A stretch of DNA of 64,000 nt from Streptomyces sp. NBC_01235 (GCF_035989285.1 NZ_CP108513.1:1550001-1614000); one strand, 5' to 3'; shown: positions 35,802 to 44,662, counted from the first letter of the stretch. The notes: a model not told the origin generated them from the sequence alone. A program made the numbers and translations.

Positions 35802-36746
35802 TCACGCGCTGCGGCGGCGCAGTCGGCTCAGCAGGCCACGAGTCGGTCGGCCGGACTCGTCGGCCATGTCCGGTTGCGGCGCCGAGTGCGTCAGGGCCGG
35901 TTCGGGGAGGGGACTCGACGCGTCCGGCTTCGACGGAACAGGCGTCGACCGGAACGGTTTCGGCGAGGGACGCGGCGCGGGCTGGTCGGCACGGGCCTCG
36001 TCCAGGGTGCGTTCCAGGTCGGACCTCAGCCAGTGGATCTCGTCGGGGGCATCCGCCGTCATGATCTTCTCGATGAGGTGCGCGCCGGGCGTGCCCGGGG
36101 TGCCGTGGGCCGGCGGTCCGGGCCGGAACCTGTTCAGGTGGGAGCGCTCGTAGGGGTCCTTGACGATCTCCGCGACCTGGAGGGGGTCGAGAAGCCCGGC
36201 AAGAACCCCGGCGCGCTGCCAGGGGCCGTCGGCCTGTCGGAACAGGAAGCCCAGGTGGCGCCCCCGCCAGTTCCGGGCCCGCAGGTCAACGCCTGCGACC
36301 AGCTGGCTCCGCAGCACCTCTGGTGTACGACCGGTGAGCAGCGACGAGTTGGTCTTGTCGGCGGCGAACTGCCGCAGTTCGTCGGCGAGATACAGCCAGA
36401 CGACGGCACGGTACCTGTTCAGATAGAACCTGACGGGCACCACCAGTCCCAGCCGCGCGAGGCGGGTGAACCGGGCGGCAGGCACGTCCATGATGGCGGC
36501 GCCTTCGCTGGTGCCCACGGCCAGCACGCTCTCGCGCAGCGCCTCGGGGAAGCCGGGTTCCGAGCGCAGACGGTCGATCTCCGCGCGGGCCACCCGACGG
36601 CCGCCTCCCCCTTCGTCGGGCATGGTCCTGATGCGCCCGAGGTGCACGGCGAGGTCGAACTCACTTCGCTTCAGGTCCAGTTCACGAGCCGCCCGACTCG
36701 GCGTGCAGGAAACGGAATGTGGTTGCGTGACGGTGTTGCCGAACAT
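35802..36746 (-). CDS. Hypothetical protein of the DUF6397 type
   Basis: 314 aa. The N-terminus (TPSRAARELDLKRSEFDLAV, then HLGRIRTMPDEGGGGRRVAR and EIDRLRSEPGFPEALR) looks like a MerR- or excisionase-like helix-turn-helix deciding region with two repeats. The middle is mainly helical (RFTRLARLGLVVPVRFYLNR). The last 70 residues are Pro/Ser/Asp-rich and disordered, ending in basic SRLRRRSA. I recall this as a Streptomyces-restricted family (DUF6397), moderate. Function unknown; DNA binding is possible. It is convergent with tesB (16 bp between stops). Confidence 0.75.
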   Translation of the reverse strand: MFGNTVTQPHSVSCTPSRAARELDLKRSEFDLAVHLGRIRTMPDEGGGGRRVARAEIDRLRSEPGFPEALRESVLAVGTSEGAAIMDVPAARFTRLARLGLVVPVRFYLNRYRAVVWLYLADELRQFAADKTNSSLLTGRTPEVLRSQLVAGVDLRARNWRGRHLGFLFRQADGPWQRAGVLAGLLDPLQVAEIVKDPYERSHLNRFRPGPPAHGTPGTPGAHLIEKIMTADAPDEIHWLRSDLERTLDEARADQPAPRPSPKPFRSTPVPSKPDASSPLPEPALTHSAPQPDMADESGRPTRGLLSRLRRRSA

Positions 36747-36885
36747 GGTCGATCTCCCCCGTGGAGTGAAGTGGAGTGAAGCAGGCCCGCGCTGTCCGCG
36801 GTGGCCCCGGAAAAAACCGTAGCCGGAATCGCCGATCTCGTGGCGAGCCTGTGGATAACTCCACGGAGGAGAATAAAAGCGCAGG

Positions 36886-37299
36886 TCAGAGGTCTTTCAG
36901 TGGTGCGCGCTCGGGCTGCCGGGCGTCCACGGTGAGGTGTTCGCCGACCCGGCTGACCAGCAGGGTCATCTCGTAGGCGATCTGGCCCATGTCGGCCTCG
37001 GCCCCGCTGAGCACGCACAGACAACTGCCGGTACCCGCCGCGGTGACGAACAGCACCGCGTCGTCGAACTCGATCATCGTCTGGCGGACTCGGCCCGCGC
37101 TGAAGTGGCGTCCTGATCCCTTGGCCAGGCTGTGCAGCCCGGACGAGACGGCGGCGAGGTGCTCCGCGTCCTCCCGGCGCAGTCCCGTGCTCGCGCCCGC
37201 CACCAGCCCGTCGTTGGACAGGACCAGTGCGTGCCGCACGTGGTCGACGCGCTCGGTCAGGTCGTCCAGCAACCAGCCCAGCCCCTGGTTCTGCACCAT
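36886..37299 (-). CDS. Roadblock/LC7 domain protein (stand-alone)
   Basis: 137 aa from ATG 37299 (GGGGAG site). It is a CvnB-like roadblock domain: GLGWLLDDLTERVDHVRHAL, VLSNDGLVAGASTGLRREDA, EHLAAVSSGLHSLAKGSGRH, QTMIEFDDAVLFVTAAGTGS and QIAYEMTLLVSRVGEHL. In conservons such proteins help regulate a Ras-like GTPase. This copy lies 0.6 kb downstream of cvnD, separated by the plus-strand F420-type oxidase gene, and is about as long as the conservon CvnB at 39099. It is probably a paralogous partner for the neighbouring GTPase (inference). Confidence 0.9.
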   Translation of the reverse strand: MVQNQGLGWLLDDLTERVDHVRHALVLSNDGLVAGASTGLRREDAEHLAAVSSGLHSLAKGSGRHFSAGRVRQTMIEFDDAVLFVTAAGTGSCLCVLSGAEADMGQIAYEMTLLVSRVGEHLTVDARQPERAPLKDL

Positions 37300-37416
37300 G
37301 TGCCACTCCCCGTGTGACGTTCCCCGTGTGTTTCCCCATGTGATCCTCCGCCTCGCCGGAGAATCTGTCCGCCACCCTTCCCCAGGACCGGCCGCCGGAG
37401 CAAGGAGGATGGCGGC

Positions 37417-37845
37417 ATGGCACAGAAGATGACCGATGAGGAATGGCGGGCCTTCGTCACGTACGGAACCCGCACCGGAAAACTGTCGACCGTGCGGCCC
37501 GACGGAAGTCCGCACGTGGCGCCGATCTGGTTCCTGCTCGACGGGGACGACGTGGTGTTCAACACCGGCAGGGACACGGTGAAGGGACGCAATCTGGCGC
37601 GGGACGGCCGGATCGCCCTGTGCGTGGACGACGACCGGCCGCCGTTCGACTACGTGGTGCTGCAGGGCCGGGCCCGGCTCTCGGAGGACCTCGACGAGGT
37701 CCGGCACTGGGCGGCTCGTATCGCGGCACGGTACATGGGTGAGGAGCGCGCCGAGGAGTTCGGAGCCCGCAACGGCGTTCCCGGGGAGCTGCTCGTCCGT
37801 GTCCGGATCGACAAGGTCCTGGCGCAGAAGGCCATCGCGGACTGA
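37417..37845 (+). CDS. PPOX-class F420-dependent oxidoreductase
   Basis: 142 aa split-barrel protein. Marks: WRAFVTYGTRTGKLSTVRPD, GSPHVAPIWFLLDGDDVVFN, TGRDTVKGRNLARDGRIALC, VDDDRPPFDYVVLQGRARL. This fits the PPOX-class family whose actinobacterial members use F420 or FMN. An AAGGAGG site lies before the ATG. The gene is on the plus strand between the stand-alone roadblock gene and cvnD, which are both on the minus strand. Substrate unknown. Confidence 0.88.
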   Translation: MAQKMTDEEWRAFVTYGTRTGKLSTVRPDGSPHVAPIWFLLDGDDVVFNTGRDTVKGRNLARDGRIALCVDDDRPPFDYVVLQGRARLSEDLDEVRHWAARIAARYMGEERAEEFGARNGVPGELLVRVRIDKVLAQKAIAD

Positions 37846-37866
37846 CCCGGAACTACGCCGCCACGC

Positions 37867-38472
37867 TCAGCCCACCGAGTCGAGCAGCCGGGCGGTGTGC
37901 ATCCGCCCGGCATACTCGACCAGCCGGATCAGCACCTCCTTCCCCGAGTCGCGGTCACGGGCGTCACACAGGACGACCGGGGTCCCTCCGTCGAGGTCGA
38001 GGGCGCGCGAGACGTCCTGGGCGCCGTACGTCCGTGTGCCCGTGAAGCAGTTGACGGCCACCACGAACGGGATGTGCCGGTGCTCGAAGTAGTCGACCGC
38101 GGGAAAGCAGTCCTCCAGGCGCCTGGTGTCGGCCAGGACCACCGCGCCGAGAGCTCCCTGCGACAGTTCGTCCCACAGAAACCAGAAGCGGTCCTGCCCC
38201 GGCGTGCCGAACAGGTAGAGGGAGAGGCCGGAACGGATGGTGATCCGGCCGAAGTCCATGGCGACGGTCGTCGTGACCTTCTGGTCCACACCGTCGGTGT
38301 CGTCCACCAACTGCCCGGCCTCGCTGAGCAGTTCCTCGGTGCGCAGCGGCTTGATCTCACTGACCGCGCCCACCATGGTGGTCTTGCCCACGCCGAACCC
38401 GCCGGCGACCAGTATCTTCAACGCCAGGGGGGCCGTCTCGCCGCCCGTGGCATCGGAGTGCTCGGAGACCAT
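37867..38472 (-). CDS. cvnD: Conservon ATP/GTP-binding protein (CvnD)
   Basis: 201 aa Ras/Arf-like small GTPase. P-loop LVAGGFGVGKTTMVGAVSEI, a switch-2-like segment YLFGTPGQDRFWFLWDELSQ, and VVAVNCFTGTRTYGAQD in place of NKxD. In conservons CvnD is activated through CvnA and regulated by CvnB/CvnC. Its gene is separated from cvnC by 193 bp, which is unusual since conservon genes usually overlap; it may have its own promoter. Ribosome site GAGAGAAG before ATG 38472. Confidence 0.93.
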   Translation of the reverse strand: MVSEHSDATGGETAPLALKILVAGGFGVGKTTMVGAVSEIKPLRTEELLSEAGQLVDDTDGVDQKVTTTVAMDFGRITIRSGLSLYLFGTPGQDRFWFLWDELSQGALGAVVLADTRRLEDCFPAVDYFEHRHIPFVVAVNCFTGTRTYGAQDVSRALDLDGGTPVVLCDARDRDSGKEVLIRLVEYAGRMHTARLLDSVG

Positions 38473-38665
38473 GGATCACTTCTCTCGGGGGAGTACGGCT
38501 TCGGCATGTGCGCGAAGCCAGCATCATGACAACTCGGTTCTTTTTCCGATGGGTTCGACCGCAATCCGCCCGATCTGACCGGCTCCTGAGCGTTCGGTGT
38601 CCGACTGCGTGCACGAGTCGGTGCGGGGTGGGTCCGTACGCGTCCGGGTCGGGCCGGGCGTTCCG

Positions 38666-39076
38666 CTACAGCGCCCTCAGCCCCTCGATCACCTCGCGCA
38701 GAATCCGTTCGTCGGGCAACTGCGCGGGCGGGACCGGACGGCTGACGGTGACACAGCCGAGTTCCAGCAGGTCTCCGAGGAGCACCCTGACCACGCCCAC
38801 GGGAAGATCCGCGCCCGCCGCGAGTTCGGCGACGGACTGGGTCTCCGTACGGCAGAGGCCTATGAGGGTGCGGTGTTCCGGCCCGAGCGCCATGCCGTCC
38901 GTGCCGGGCGCTCCCGGGTCCAGGGTGACCAGGGCGATCAGGTCGAAGAGCACTCCGGTGGGGCCCGGTCTCGTGCGTCCGCCCGTCATGGCGTACGGGC
39001 GGACGAGCGGACCGGCCTCGTTGTCGTACCACTGGCTGCCCGGCTCGCGCGGGGGGCCGGTCATGTCCTCGGTCAT
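38666..39076 (-). CDS. cvnC: Conservon DUF742 protein (CvnC)
   Basis: 136 aa from ATG 39076 (GTG 39082 is an alternative start). DUF742 pattern: PLVRPYAMTGGRTRPGP, FDLIALVTLDPGAPG, LGPEHRTLIGLCRTETQSVA, ELAAGADLPVGVVRVLLGDL and ELGCVTVSRPVPP. It contains a winged-helix-like centre. It follows cvnB by 22 bp in the same transcript. Role in the conservon GTPase module is not fully defined. Confidence 0.93.
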   Translation of the reverse strand: MTEDMTGPPREPGSQWYDNEAGPLVRPYAMTGGRTRPGPTGVLFDLIALVTLDPGAPGTDGMALGPEHRTLIGLCRTETQSVAELAAGADLPVGVVRVLLGDLLELGCVTVSRPVPPAQLPDERILREVIEGLRAL

Positions 39077-39098
39077 CTGCACGGGTCGCTCTCTCGCC

Positions 39099-39536
39099 TC
39101 ATCCGGCGGCGGGCGGCCGCGCGCCGAGGCGTGGCGGCGTATAGAGGTGCTCTCCGACCCGCTTGACCAGCCGCGCCATCTCATAGGCGACCAGGCCGAT
39201 GTCGGCGGTCACGGCGGTGAGGACGGCCAGGCAGGAGCCGTCGCCCGCGGCGGCCACGAACAGGAAGCCGTCGTCCATCTCCACCATGGTCTGACGCACC
39301 CCGCCTGCGCCGAAGTGCCGGCCCGCGCCCTTGGCAAGGCTGTGGAAGCCGGAGGCGACGGCGGCGAGGTGTTCGGCGTCCTCACGCCTGAGGTCGGTCG
39401 AGGCGCCGACGGCGAGGCCGTCGTTGGACAGCACCACGGCATGCCGTACCTCGCTCACGCGCATCACCAAGTCGTCCAGCAGCCAGTCGAGTTCGCCGGA
39501 CCGCGGGGTCGACCTCGTGCTCGGGTCCTGGATCAT
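39099..39536 (-). CDS. cvnB: Conservon roadblock/LC7 protein (CvnB)
   Basis: 145 aa. Roadblock fold: ELDWLLDDLVMRVSEVRHAV, VLSNDGLAVGASTDLRREDA, EHLAAVASGFHSLAKGAGRH, QTMVEMDDGFLFVAAAGDGS and LVAYEMARLVKRVGEHL. The ATG overlaps the stop of cvnA (ATGA at 39533-39536), so the two are translationally coupled. It is closely similar in layout to the stand-alone roadblock protein at 36886-37299. Confidence 0.94.
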   Translation of the reverse strand: MIQDPSTRSTPRSGELDWLLDDLVMRVSEVRHAVVLSNDGLAVGASTDLRREDAEHLAAVASGFHSLAKGAGRHFGAGGVRQTMVEMDDGFLFVAAAGDGSCLAVLTAVTADIGLVAYEMARLVKRVGEHLYTPPRLGARPPAAG

Positions 39537-42097
39537 GCGGGGTCTCCTTCGCTGCTGTCGCTGCCCGGTGCGGGGTCCGGGGTGGCTCCGCGGCCGGGTT
39601 GCCTGCCGCCGCCCCGGGCCCAGCCGTCCCGGTACGCGGCCATCCGGTCCCGTACGAGTTCGGGGGTACGCCCCTCGTCGCCGCGCGCCCCGGGCGCCCG
39701 GTCCGGTTCGTCGGGGAGCGGGCGGCGCAGTTGCGGGGCGAGATTGGCCTGCCGCACCCGGCGCGGGAGGTCGTCCGAGCCATCGAAGTCGTCCGGGGGA
39801 CGGTGCAGGCGCAAGGCGGTGACTCCGGGAGGCGGGGGGTCGGCTGCCGCCGGTTCCGAGGCACCCCGTACGGGGGCCACCAGCGCGGGGCGGTCGGCGG
39901 ACGCGGGGACGGCCTCCTGATGCCGGTCGGAGGCACGGCGGTCCGGGGCATGGCGGTCGGAGGCATTGTGGTCGGCTGCGGGGACGCGCGCGTACTCGCG
40001 TTCCGCGGGCTGCTGCGCCTGCGCGACCTCACGGGCGGAACGTTCCGGCTTGCCGCTGTGCAGCAGGGCCGTCGGCAGCAGGACGACCGCTGTGGTGCCG
40101 CCGTAGGGCGAGGTCCGCAGGTGCACCTTGACGCCATGACGGGCAGCGAGCCTGCTGACCACGAACAGGCCGAGCCGGTCGCTGTCGAAGAGGTCGAGGG
40201 CCTCGGACTGCGCGATGCGCCGGTTGGCCTCGGTGAGGGTCTCTTTGCCCATGCCCAGGCCCCGGTCCTCGACCTCGACGGCGTATCCGTTGCCCACGGG
40301 TTCGCCGGTGACCCGCACACGCGTGTGCGGCGGCGAGAACTGGGCGGCGTTCTCGACGAGTTCGGCGAGCAGGTGGGTGAGGTCCGCGACGGCGGTGCCG
40401 ATGACGGCCGCCTCCGGGAGCTGCCGTACCTCCACGCGCGCGTAGTCCTCGACCTCGGAGACGGCGGCGCGGACCACGTTGGTGAGGGACACCGGCATGC
40501 GCCAGGCCCGGCCCGGCGCCGCCCCGGACAGGATGATCAGGCTCTCGGCGTGGCGCCGCATACGGGTGGTGAGGTGGTCGAGCCGGAAGAGGTCGCTCAG
40601 TTCGTTCGGGTCGTCGGAGCGGCGCTCCATGCTGTCCAGGAGGCTCAACTGGCGGTGCACGAGGACCTGGCTGCGGCGGGCGAGGTTGACGAACACCCCG
40701 GAGATGCCGCTCGCGAGTTCGGCACGCTCCACGGCGGCGCGCAGCGCGGCGCGGTGCACGGTGTCCAGAGCCTCGGCGACCTGGCCGGTCTCGTCCTCGG
40801 AGGGAGGCCCGGGCGGGGCCTCCGCGTGGACGTCGATCTCCTCGCCGGCGCGCAGCTTCCGCATGGCCTCCGGGAGTTTGCGCCGGGCGATCTCCAGGGC
40901 GCTGTTGCGCAGACTGACCAGCTCGACGACGAGTGCGCGGCCGATGCGCACGGAGATGACGAGCGAGGCGACGACAGCGGCGAGGCCCAGCAGAACCGCG
41001 GCGCCGGCCGCGGTGAGCAGACCGCGGGTGAACGGGTCGGCTCGGTCGGCGACACCGCGTCCCGCGTCCGTCTCGATGGTCCGCATCCCGTTCTGCACGC
41101 GCGCGTGGGACTTGTCCCAGGTGCTCGCCGGGGCGGCGGAGATCGCCTTCGCGCCGGGGCCGTTGGCGAGCACCTTGTCCTCTGCGGCGTCCAGGGCGGC
41201 GTAGGCGCTGCCGGCGGCGAGGCGCTGCCATGCGGTGCGTTCGGGGCCGCGCAGGTCCGCCACGGCCGATTCCGTCAGGGTGCGGCGCGTGGCGACGGCG
41301 CCGGTGAACAGTCGCAGGCGCTCTCCGTCGAGGCGTCCGGCCCCGCGCGCGCCGGCGAGCACGACATCCTCCTGGGAGAGGGCCTCTCCCGCGCGGGAGA
41401 ATTCGAGCAGCACGCGCGCGTCGGAGCCCAGTTCGGCGTCCTGGATGCCGGAGAGGGCGCCGCCGACCGAGAAGGCCGTGGAGATCGTGCTCGTGTACCG
41501 GCCGTACGTCTCCTCCCAGCCGGCGCTGCCGTCGAGCACCGCGGTCCGGAGCGAGGGGAGCCTCTCGGCGCGGGAGACGAACATCTCGAGCCGCTGGGCC
41601 ACTCCCTTGGGCAGGTCCTGGCCGTCGGCGACGGTGCTGTCGTTGCCGAGCCGCAGCTTGGCCACCGCGCGGTCCGTTCGTTGCGTGAGCTCCTTCAGGT
41701 CGCCGTCCTGACCTGGGACGGGGGCGGTCGCGTACCGCACGGCGGCCGACCGCTCGGTCTGCAGGGCGGCCACCGCTGCCGCGACGGGGGCGCGGACCTG
41801 GGAGTCCACGCGCTGCAACCGGCGCAGTCCGGAGACGTCCTGGGCGGTACTGACGGTGGCGTACGCCCACAGGGCTAGCAGGGAGACGACCGGCACCATC
41901 AGCAGGCAGACGATCTTGGCGCGGACGGTGCGCGGCCGGATGCGCCAGCGTTCCGCGCGCGGGGGTATCGCGTCCGCAGGTGTGTCCGTCTGCTCGTCCG
42001 GCCCCTCGTCGGCGGGGGGCCCGGCATGGGCGCGGCGCCCGCGCGTGGGGGGCGGCGCGTCGGCGCCTGCCGTGGGGGTCCTACGGGGTGTACGCAT
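39533..42097 (-). CDS. cvnA: Conservon sensor histidine kinase-like protein (CvnA)
   Basis: 854 aa from ATG 42097 (GAGGAGG site). A basic, Pro-rich cytoplasmic N-terminus is followed by TM1 (VCLLMVPVVSLLALWAYATV), a large extracellular nitrate-sensor-like helical domain of about 280 residues, TM2 (LLTAAGAAVLLGLAAVVASL), a HAMP-like linker, then the conservon kinase core. The latter has VFVNLARRSQVLVHRQLSLL, DHLTTRMRRHAESLIILSG, N-box ELVENAAQFSPPHTRVRV and G-box EDRGLGMGKETL. The last 180 residues are disordered and charged. It is the membrane input of the Cvn GTPase system. The MHYT-protein gene lies 47 bp upstream in the same direction. Confidence 0.94.
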   Translation of the reverse strand: MRTPRRTPTAGADAPPPTRGRRAHAGPPADEGPDEQTDTPADAIPPRAERWRIRPRTVRAKIVCLLMVPVVSLLALWAYATVSTAQDVSGLRRLQRVDSQVRAPVAAAVAALQTERSAAVRYATAPVPGQDGDLKELTQRTDRAVAKLRLGNDSTVADGQDLPKGVAQRLEMFVSRAERLPSLRTAVLDGSAGWEETYGRYTSTISTAFSVGGALSGIQDAELGSDARVLLEFSRAGEALSQEDVVLAGARGAGRLDGERLRLFTGAVATRRTLTESAVADLRGPERTAWQRLAAGSAYAALDAAEDKVLANGPGAKAISAAPASTWDKSHARVQNGMRTIETDAGRGVADRADPFTRGLLTAAGAAVLLGLAAVVASLVISVRIGRALVVELVSLRNSALEIARRKLPEAMRKLRAGEEIDVHAEAPPGPPSEDETGQVAEALDTVHRAALRAAVERAELASGISGVFVNLARRSQVLVHRQLSLLDSMERRSDDPNELSDLFRLDHLTTRMRRHAESLIILSGAAPGRAWRMPVSLTNVVRAAVSEVEDYARVEVRQLPEAAVIGTAVADLTHLLAELVENAAQFSPPHTRVRVTGEPVGNGYAVEVEDRGLGMGKETLTEANRRIAQSEALDLFDSDRLGLFVVSRLAARHGVKVHLRTSPYGGTTAVVLLPTALLHSGKPERSAREVAQAQQPAEREYARVPAADHNASDRHAPDRRASDRHQEAVPASADRPALVAPVRGASEPAAADPPPPGVTALRLHRPPDDFDGSDDLPRRVRQANLAPQLRRPLPDEPDRAPGARGDEGRTPELVRDRMAAYRDGWARGGGRQPGRGATPDPAPGSDSSEGDPA

Positions 42098-42144
42098 GGC
42101 CTCCTCGCTCGGAAGTCGTTTCGGGGCGTGCCGTGCCGGTCGCG

Positions 42145-42939
42145 TCAGACGGTCCCGGCCTGCTGTCGGCCGGCGTGGTTCTCCACCGGTTGTTGTGCCG
42201 TGGCGGACGCCTGGCGCTCCCCCGTGGTGGGCGACAGCGCGACGAAGGCCGAAGTCAGGAAGAGGTAGGACCCGAGGCCGACGGCGAGGGGGAAGATGAA
42301 CTGCATCGCCGTGGCCCCGGGCAGTGCCTCCCCCGAGGGCGTGACGTGGACGCTCACCGCGAACATCGCGGTGTAGTGCATGCTGCTCACCGCCGCACCC
42401 ATGACGAGGGAGGCGATGGTGACCGCGATCGGCGACTTGATGTTGAGTGCCGCCCAGAGGGCCGCGGTGGCCGCGACGACGGCGATCAGGACGGAGAGTC
42501 CGACGCGGACCGGATCGTAGGTCACGTCGCCGTGCAGCCGGACCGCGGCCATGCCCAGGTAGTGCATGCTCGCCACCCCCAGGCCGGTGGTGAGCCCGCC
42601 GATCAGCAACGCGCGCGTGCGGTCGCGGCTGTAACCGACGGCGAAGACGCCGACGCAGACGACGACCATGGCCACGAGGAGGCTGAGCACGGTCAGCGGA
42701 ACGTCGTAGCGGATGTCGGTGCCGCTGACGCCGAAGCCGAGCATGGCCACGAAGTGCATGGTCCAGATGCCTGTGCCGATCGCCGACGCCGCGGTGATCA
42801 GCCAGTTGCGGCGCGAGCGTCCGGTGGCGCCGAGGGCGCGCACCGTGCAGCGCAGCCCGAGGGCGGCGCCGATGCAGGCCATCACGTACGACAGCACGGG
42901 GGTCAGCCAGCCGAAGGCGGCGTGGTCCAGGTGTCCCAT
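42145..42939 (-). CDS. MHYT-domain integral membrane protein
   Basis: 264 aa from ATG 42939 (GTG 42945 is possible; no clear ribosome site). Seven membrane helices. Three MHYT-like motifs are visible: IWTMHFVAMLGFG, ASMHYLGMAAVRL and SSMHYTAMFAVSV. The MHYT domain is proposed to bind a metal, perhaps copper, and sense oxygen, CO or NO. Most MHYT proteins carry an output domain such as GGDEF or HTH; this one has only a short disordered tail (SPTTGERQASATAQQPVENH), so it must act through a partner. It lies 47 bp before cvnA in the same direction, which makes CvnA a candidate (inference). Confidence 0.9.
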   Translation of the reverse strand: MGHLDHAAFGWLTPVLSYVMACIGAALGLRCTVRALGATGRSRRNWLITAASAIGTGIWTMHFVAMLGFGVSGTDIRYDVPLTVLSLLVAMVVVCVGVFAVGYSRDRTRALLIGGLTTGLGVASMHYLGMAAVRLHGDVTYDPVRVGLSVLIAVVAATAALWAALNIKSPIAVTIASLVMGAAVSSMHYTAMFAVSVHVTPSGEALPGATAMQFIFPLAVGLGSYLFLTSAFVALSPTTGERQASATAQQPVENHAGRQQAGTV

Positions 42940-43082
42940 GGCCACGGGACGCTAGTCGGAGCACGGGAGCACAAAGGGGGCGCATTTCGAAAGGTGTTGG
43001 AATATGACACAGAAGTGCGCCGGATCGATCGGGTCACGCTCGAACATGTGCACTGAGACGTCGTCCGTGTCGGTGAGGGATC

Positions 43083-43691
43083 ATGCGGAACATGAGCTAC
43101 GACCACACACACGTTCAGGAGTTCTTCACGGCGCGCGCCGCGGACTGGGACAGCCGGTTCCCCGACGACGGTCCCGCCTACGCGGCCGCGGTCCGCGACC
43201 TCGGTCTGCGCGAAGGGGACCGCGTACTGGACGCCGGCTGCGGCACCGGACGGGCCCTGACGCCGCTGCGTGCGGCCGTGGGGCCCTCGGGAGTGGTCGT
43301 CGGGGCCGATCTGACCCCGGCCATGCTCGAGGCCGCCGTACGGGCCGGACGCGACCGCCACGGGCAACTGGTGCTCGCGGACGTAGCCGCGCTTCCCCTG
43401 CGCTCCGAGTCGCTCGACGCCGTGTTCGGGGCGGGCCTCATCGCCCATCTGCCTCGGCCGGCCGAGAATTTGCGGGAGCTGGCACGGGTGGTACGCCCGG
43501 GCGGCACGCTGGCGCTGTTCCACCCCATCGGCAGGGCGGCGCTCGCGGCCCGGCAGGGCCGACAGATCACGCCGGAGGACCTGCGCGCGGAGCCCAACCT
43601 CCGCCCGCTGCTGGCCGGTTCTGGGTGGCGCATGACGTCCTACGTCGACGAGAACGACCGCTTCCTGGCCCTGGCCGTCCGCGAGTCCTGA
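43083..43691 (+). CDS. Class I SAM-dependent methyltransferase
   Basis: 202 aa from ATG 43083 (GGGATC before it; ATG 43092 possible). SAM motif I VLDAGCGTGRALTPLRAA, motif II region VVVGADLTPAMLEAAVRAGR, LPLRSESLDAVFGAGLIAHL (motif for type 11 enzymes), LRELARVVRPGGTLALFHPI. It is of the small UbiE/type 11 class. Substrate unknown. Monocistronic, followed closely by a convergent hydrolase gene (4 bp gap). Confidence 0.9.
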   Translation: MRNMSYDHTHVQEFFTARAADWDSRFPDDGPAYAAAVRDLGLREGDRVLDAGCGTGRALTPLRAAVGPSGVVVGADLTPAMLEAAVRAGRDRHGQLVLADVAALPLRSESLDAVFGAGLIAHLPRPAENLRELARVVRPGGTLALFHPIGRAALAARQGRQITPEDLRAEPNLRPLLAGSGWRMTSYVDENDRFLALAVRES

Positions 43692-43695
43692 GGGC

Positions 43696-44454
43696 TCACG
43701 CCACTCCGGCGACCGCCCGCGCGAACGCGTCGGGGTTGTCGAACATGACGTTGTGCCCGGCACCCGGCACCGTCACCACGAGCACGCCCGCTGCCTCCAA
43801 GGCGTCCGCCCCGTCGAGCTCGCCGGTGAGCCCACCTTGAAGGTAGACCCGCTCGACCGCCTCGAGCCCGGCCAGGATGTCGCGCATGACCGGGTCGGAT
43901 CCGCGCCTGAGTCCGACCGCGCTGCGGTGCAGAGCGCGCGGATCGGCCAGCCGCATGGTCGCGGCCCACAGGAGCCCGACCTTGGCCAGCACGCGCGCGT
44001 ACCCGTCGTCCACGAACTCGTCCTCCGTGTACGAGGCGATGCCGCTGCTGCCCGCGGTGGGCGGCGGGAAGGCGTCGAGATTGGCCTCCGTCAGCACGAG
44101 CCGCGCGACCAGGTCGGGCCGGCGGTGGGCGAGGACGATGGCCACGGAGCCGCCCATGCTGTGGGCGACCAGCTCGGCACCGGTCACGTCCGCCGCGTCC
44201 AGCGCGGCCGCCAGGGCGTCGGCGTGCTCTTCGAGCGTGTAGCCGAAGTCCACGGGGCGGTCACTGATGCCGTGCCCCGGCAGGTCGACGAACAGGCTGC
44301 GTCGGCTCGCGAGTTCGGGACGGGCCGCGATATGCGCGTGGTAGACGGCCGAGGCCGCCCCCAGCCCGTGCACGTACACGCGCGCGGGTTCCGAGCCCGG
44401 TGTCTCGGTCCAGCGCACATGGCCGCCTCGGCCGTCGAACTCTGCCTGCCGCAT
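43696..44454 (-). CDS. Alpha/beta hydrolase
   Basis: 252 aa. Oxyanion motif VYVHGLGAASAVYHAHIAAR, FVDLPGHGISDRPVDFGYTL, nucleophile elbow VAHSMGGSVAIVLAHRRPDL (Ser in HSMGG), and catalytic His in VPGAGHNVMFDNPDAFAR. No signal peptide; cytoplasmic esterase or lactonase-like enzyme. It is divergent from a PadR regulator with paired repeats in the intergenic region, so it is probably controlled by that regulator (inference). Substrate unknown. Confidence 0.9.
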   Translation of the reverse strand: MRQAEFDGRGGHVRWTETPGSEPARVYVHGLGAASAVYHAHIAARPELASRRSLFVDLPGHGISDRPVDFGYTLEEHADALAAALDAADVTGAELVAHSMGGSVAIVLAHRRPDLVARLVLTEANLDAFPPPTAGSSGIASYTEDEFVDDGYARVLAKVGLLWAATMRLADPRALHRSAVGLRRGSDPVMRDILAGLEAVERVYLQGGLTGELDGADALEAAGVLVVTVPGAGHNVMFDNPDAFARAVAGVA

Positions 44455-44549
44455 CGTCTCCCCCTCGGGTCACACCACCGCCGTCGATTCCGGCCCGACT
44501 GAAGATACATCGGAAGCGAGGTATGAAGTCAACGAAGTATCGAGTACCA

Positions 44550-44603
44550 GATGTACACAGCGATCGACATATTCCACTGTCGATGTATACAGCGGTCGGC
44601 ATA
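44550..44603. promoter_or_regulatory. Paired operator-like direct repeats between hydrolase and padR
   Basis: Two 22-bp copies at 44550-44571 and 44582-44603 agree at 19 of 22 positions and are 32 bp apart, about three helical turns. The core is GATGTAYACAGCG. The region is AT-rich compared with the rest of the window, and related ATACATCG and GTATCGAGT words lie at 44504-44545. This fits a double binding site for the adjacent PadR protein (inference). Confidence 0.6.
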
Positions 44604-44662
44604 CATAGAGGACTCAGGTACCCCCGCAGCGAGGTACTGCTGTCCTGCGGCAGAATGCGGGC

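Noticed and set aside
39533-42985. CvnA extended to 1,150 aa
   Set aside because: The extension runs through the MHYT gene in another frame; a strong ribosome site precedes ATG 42097.
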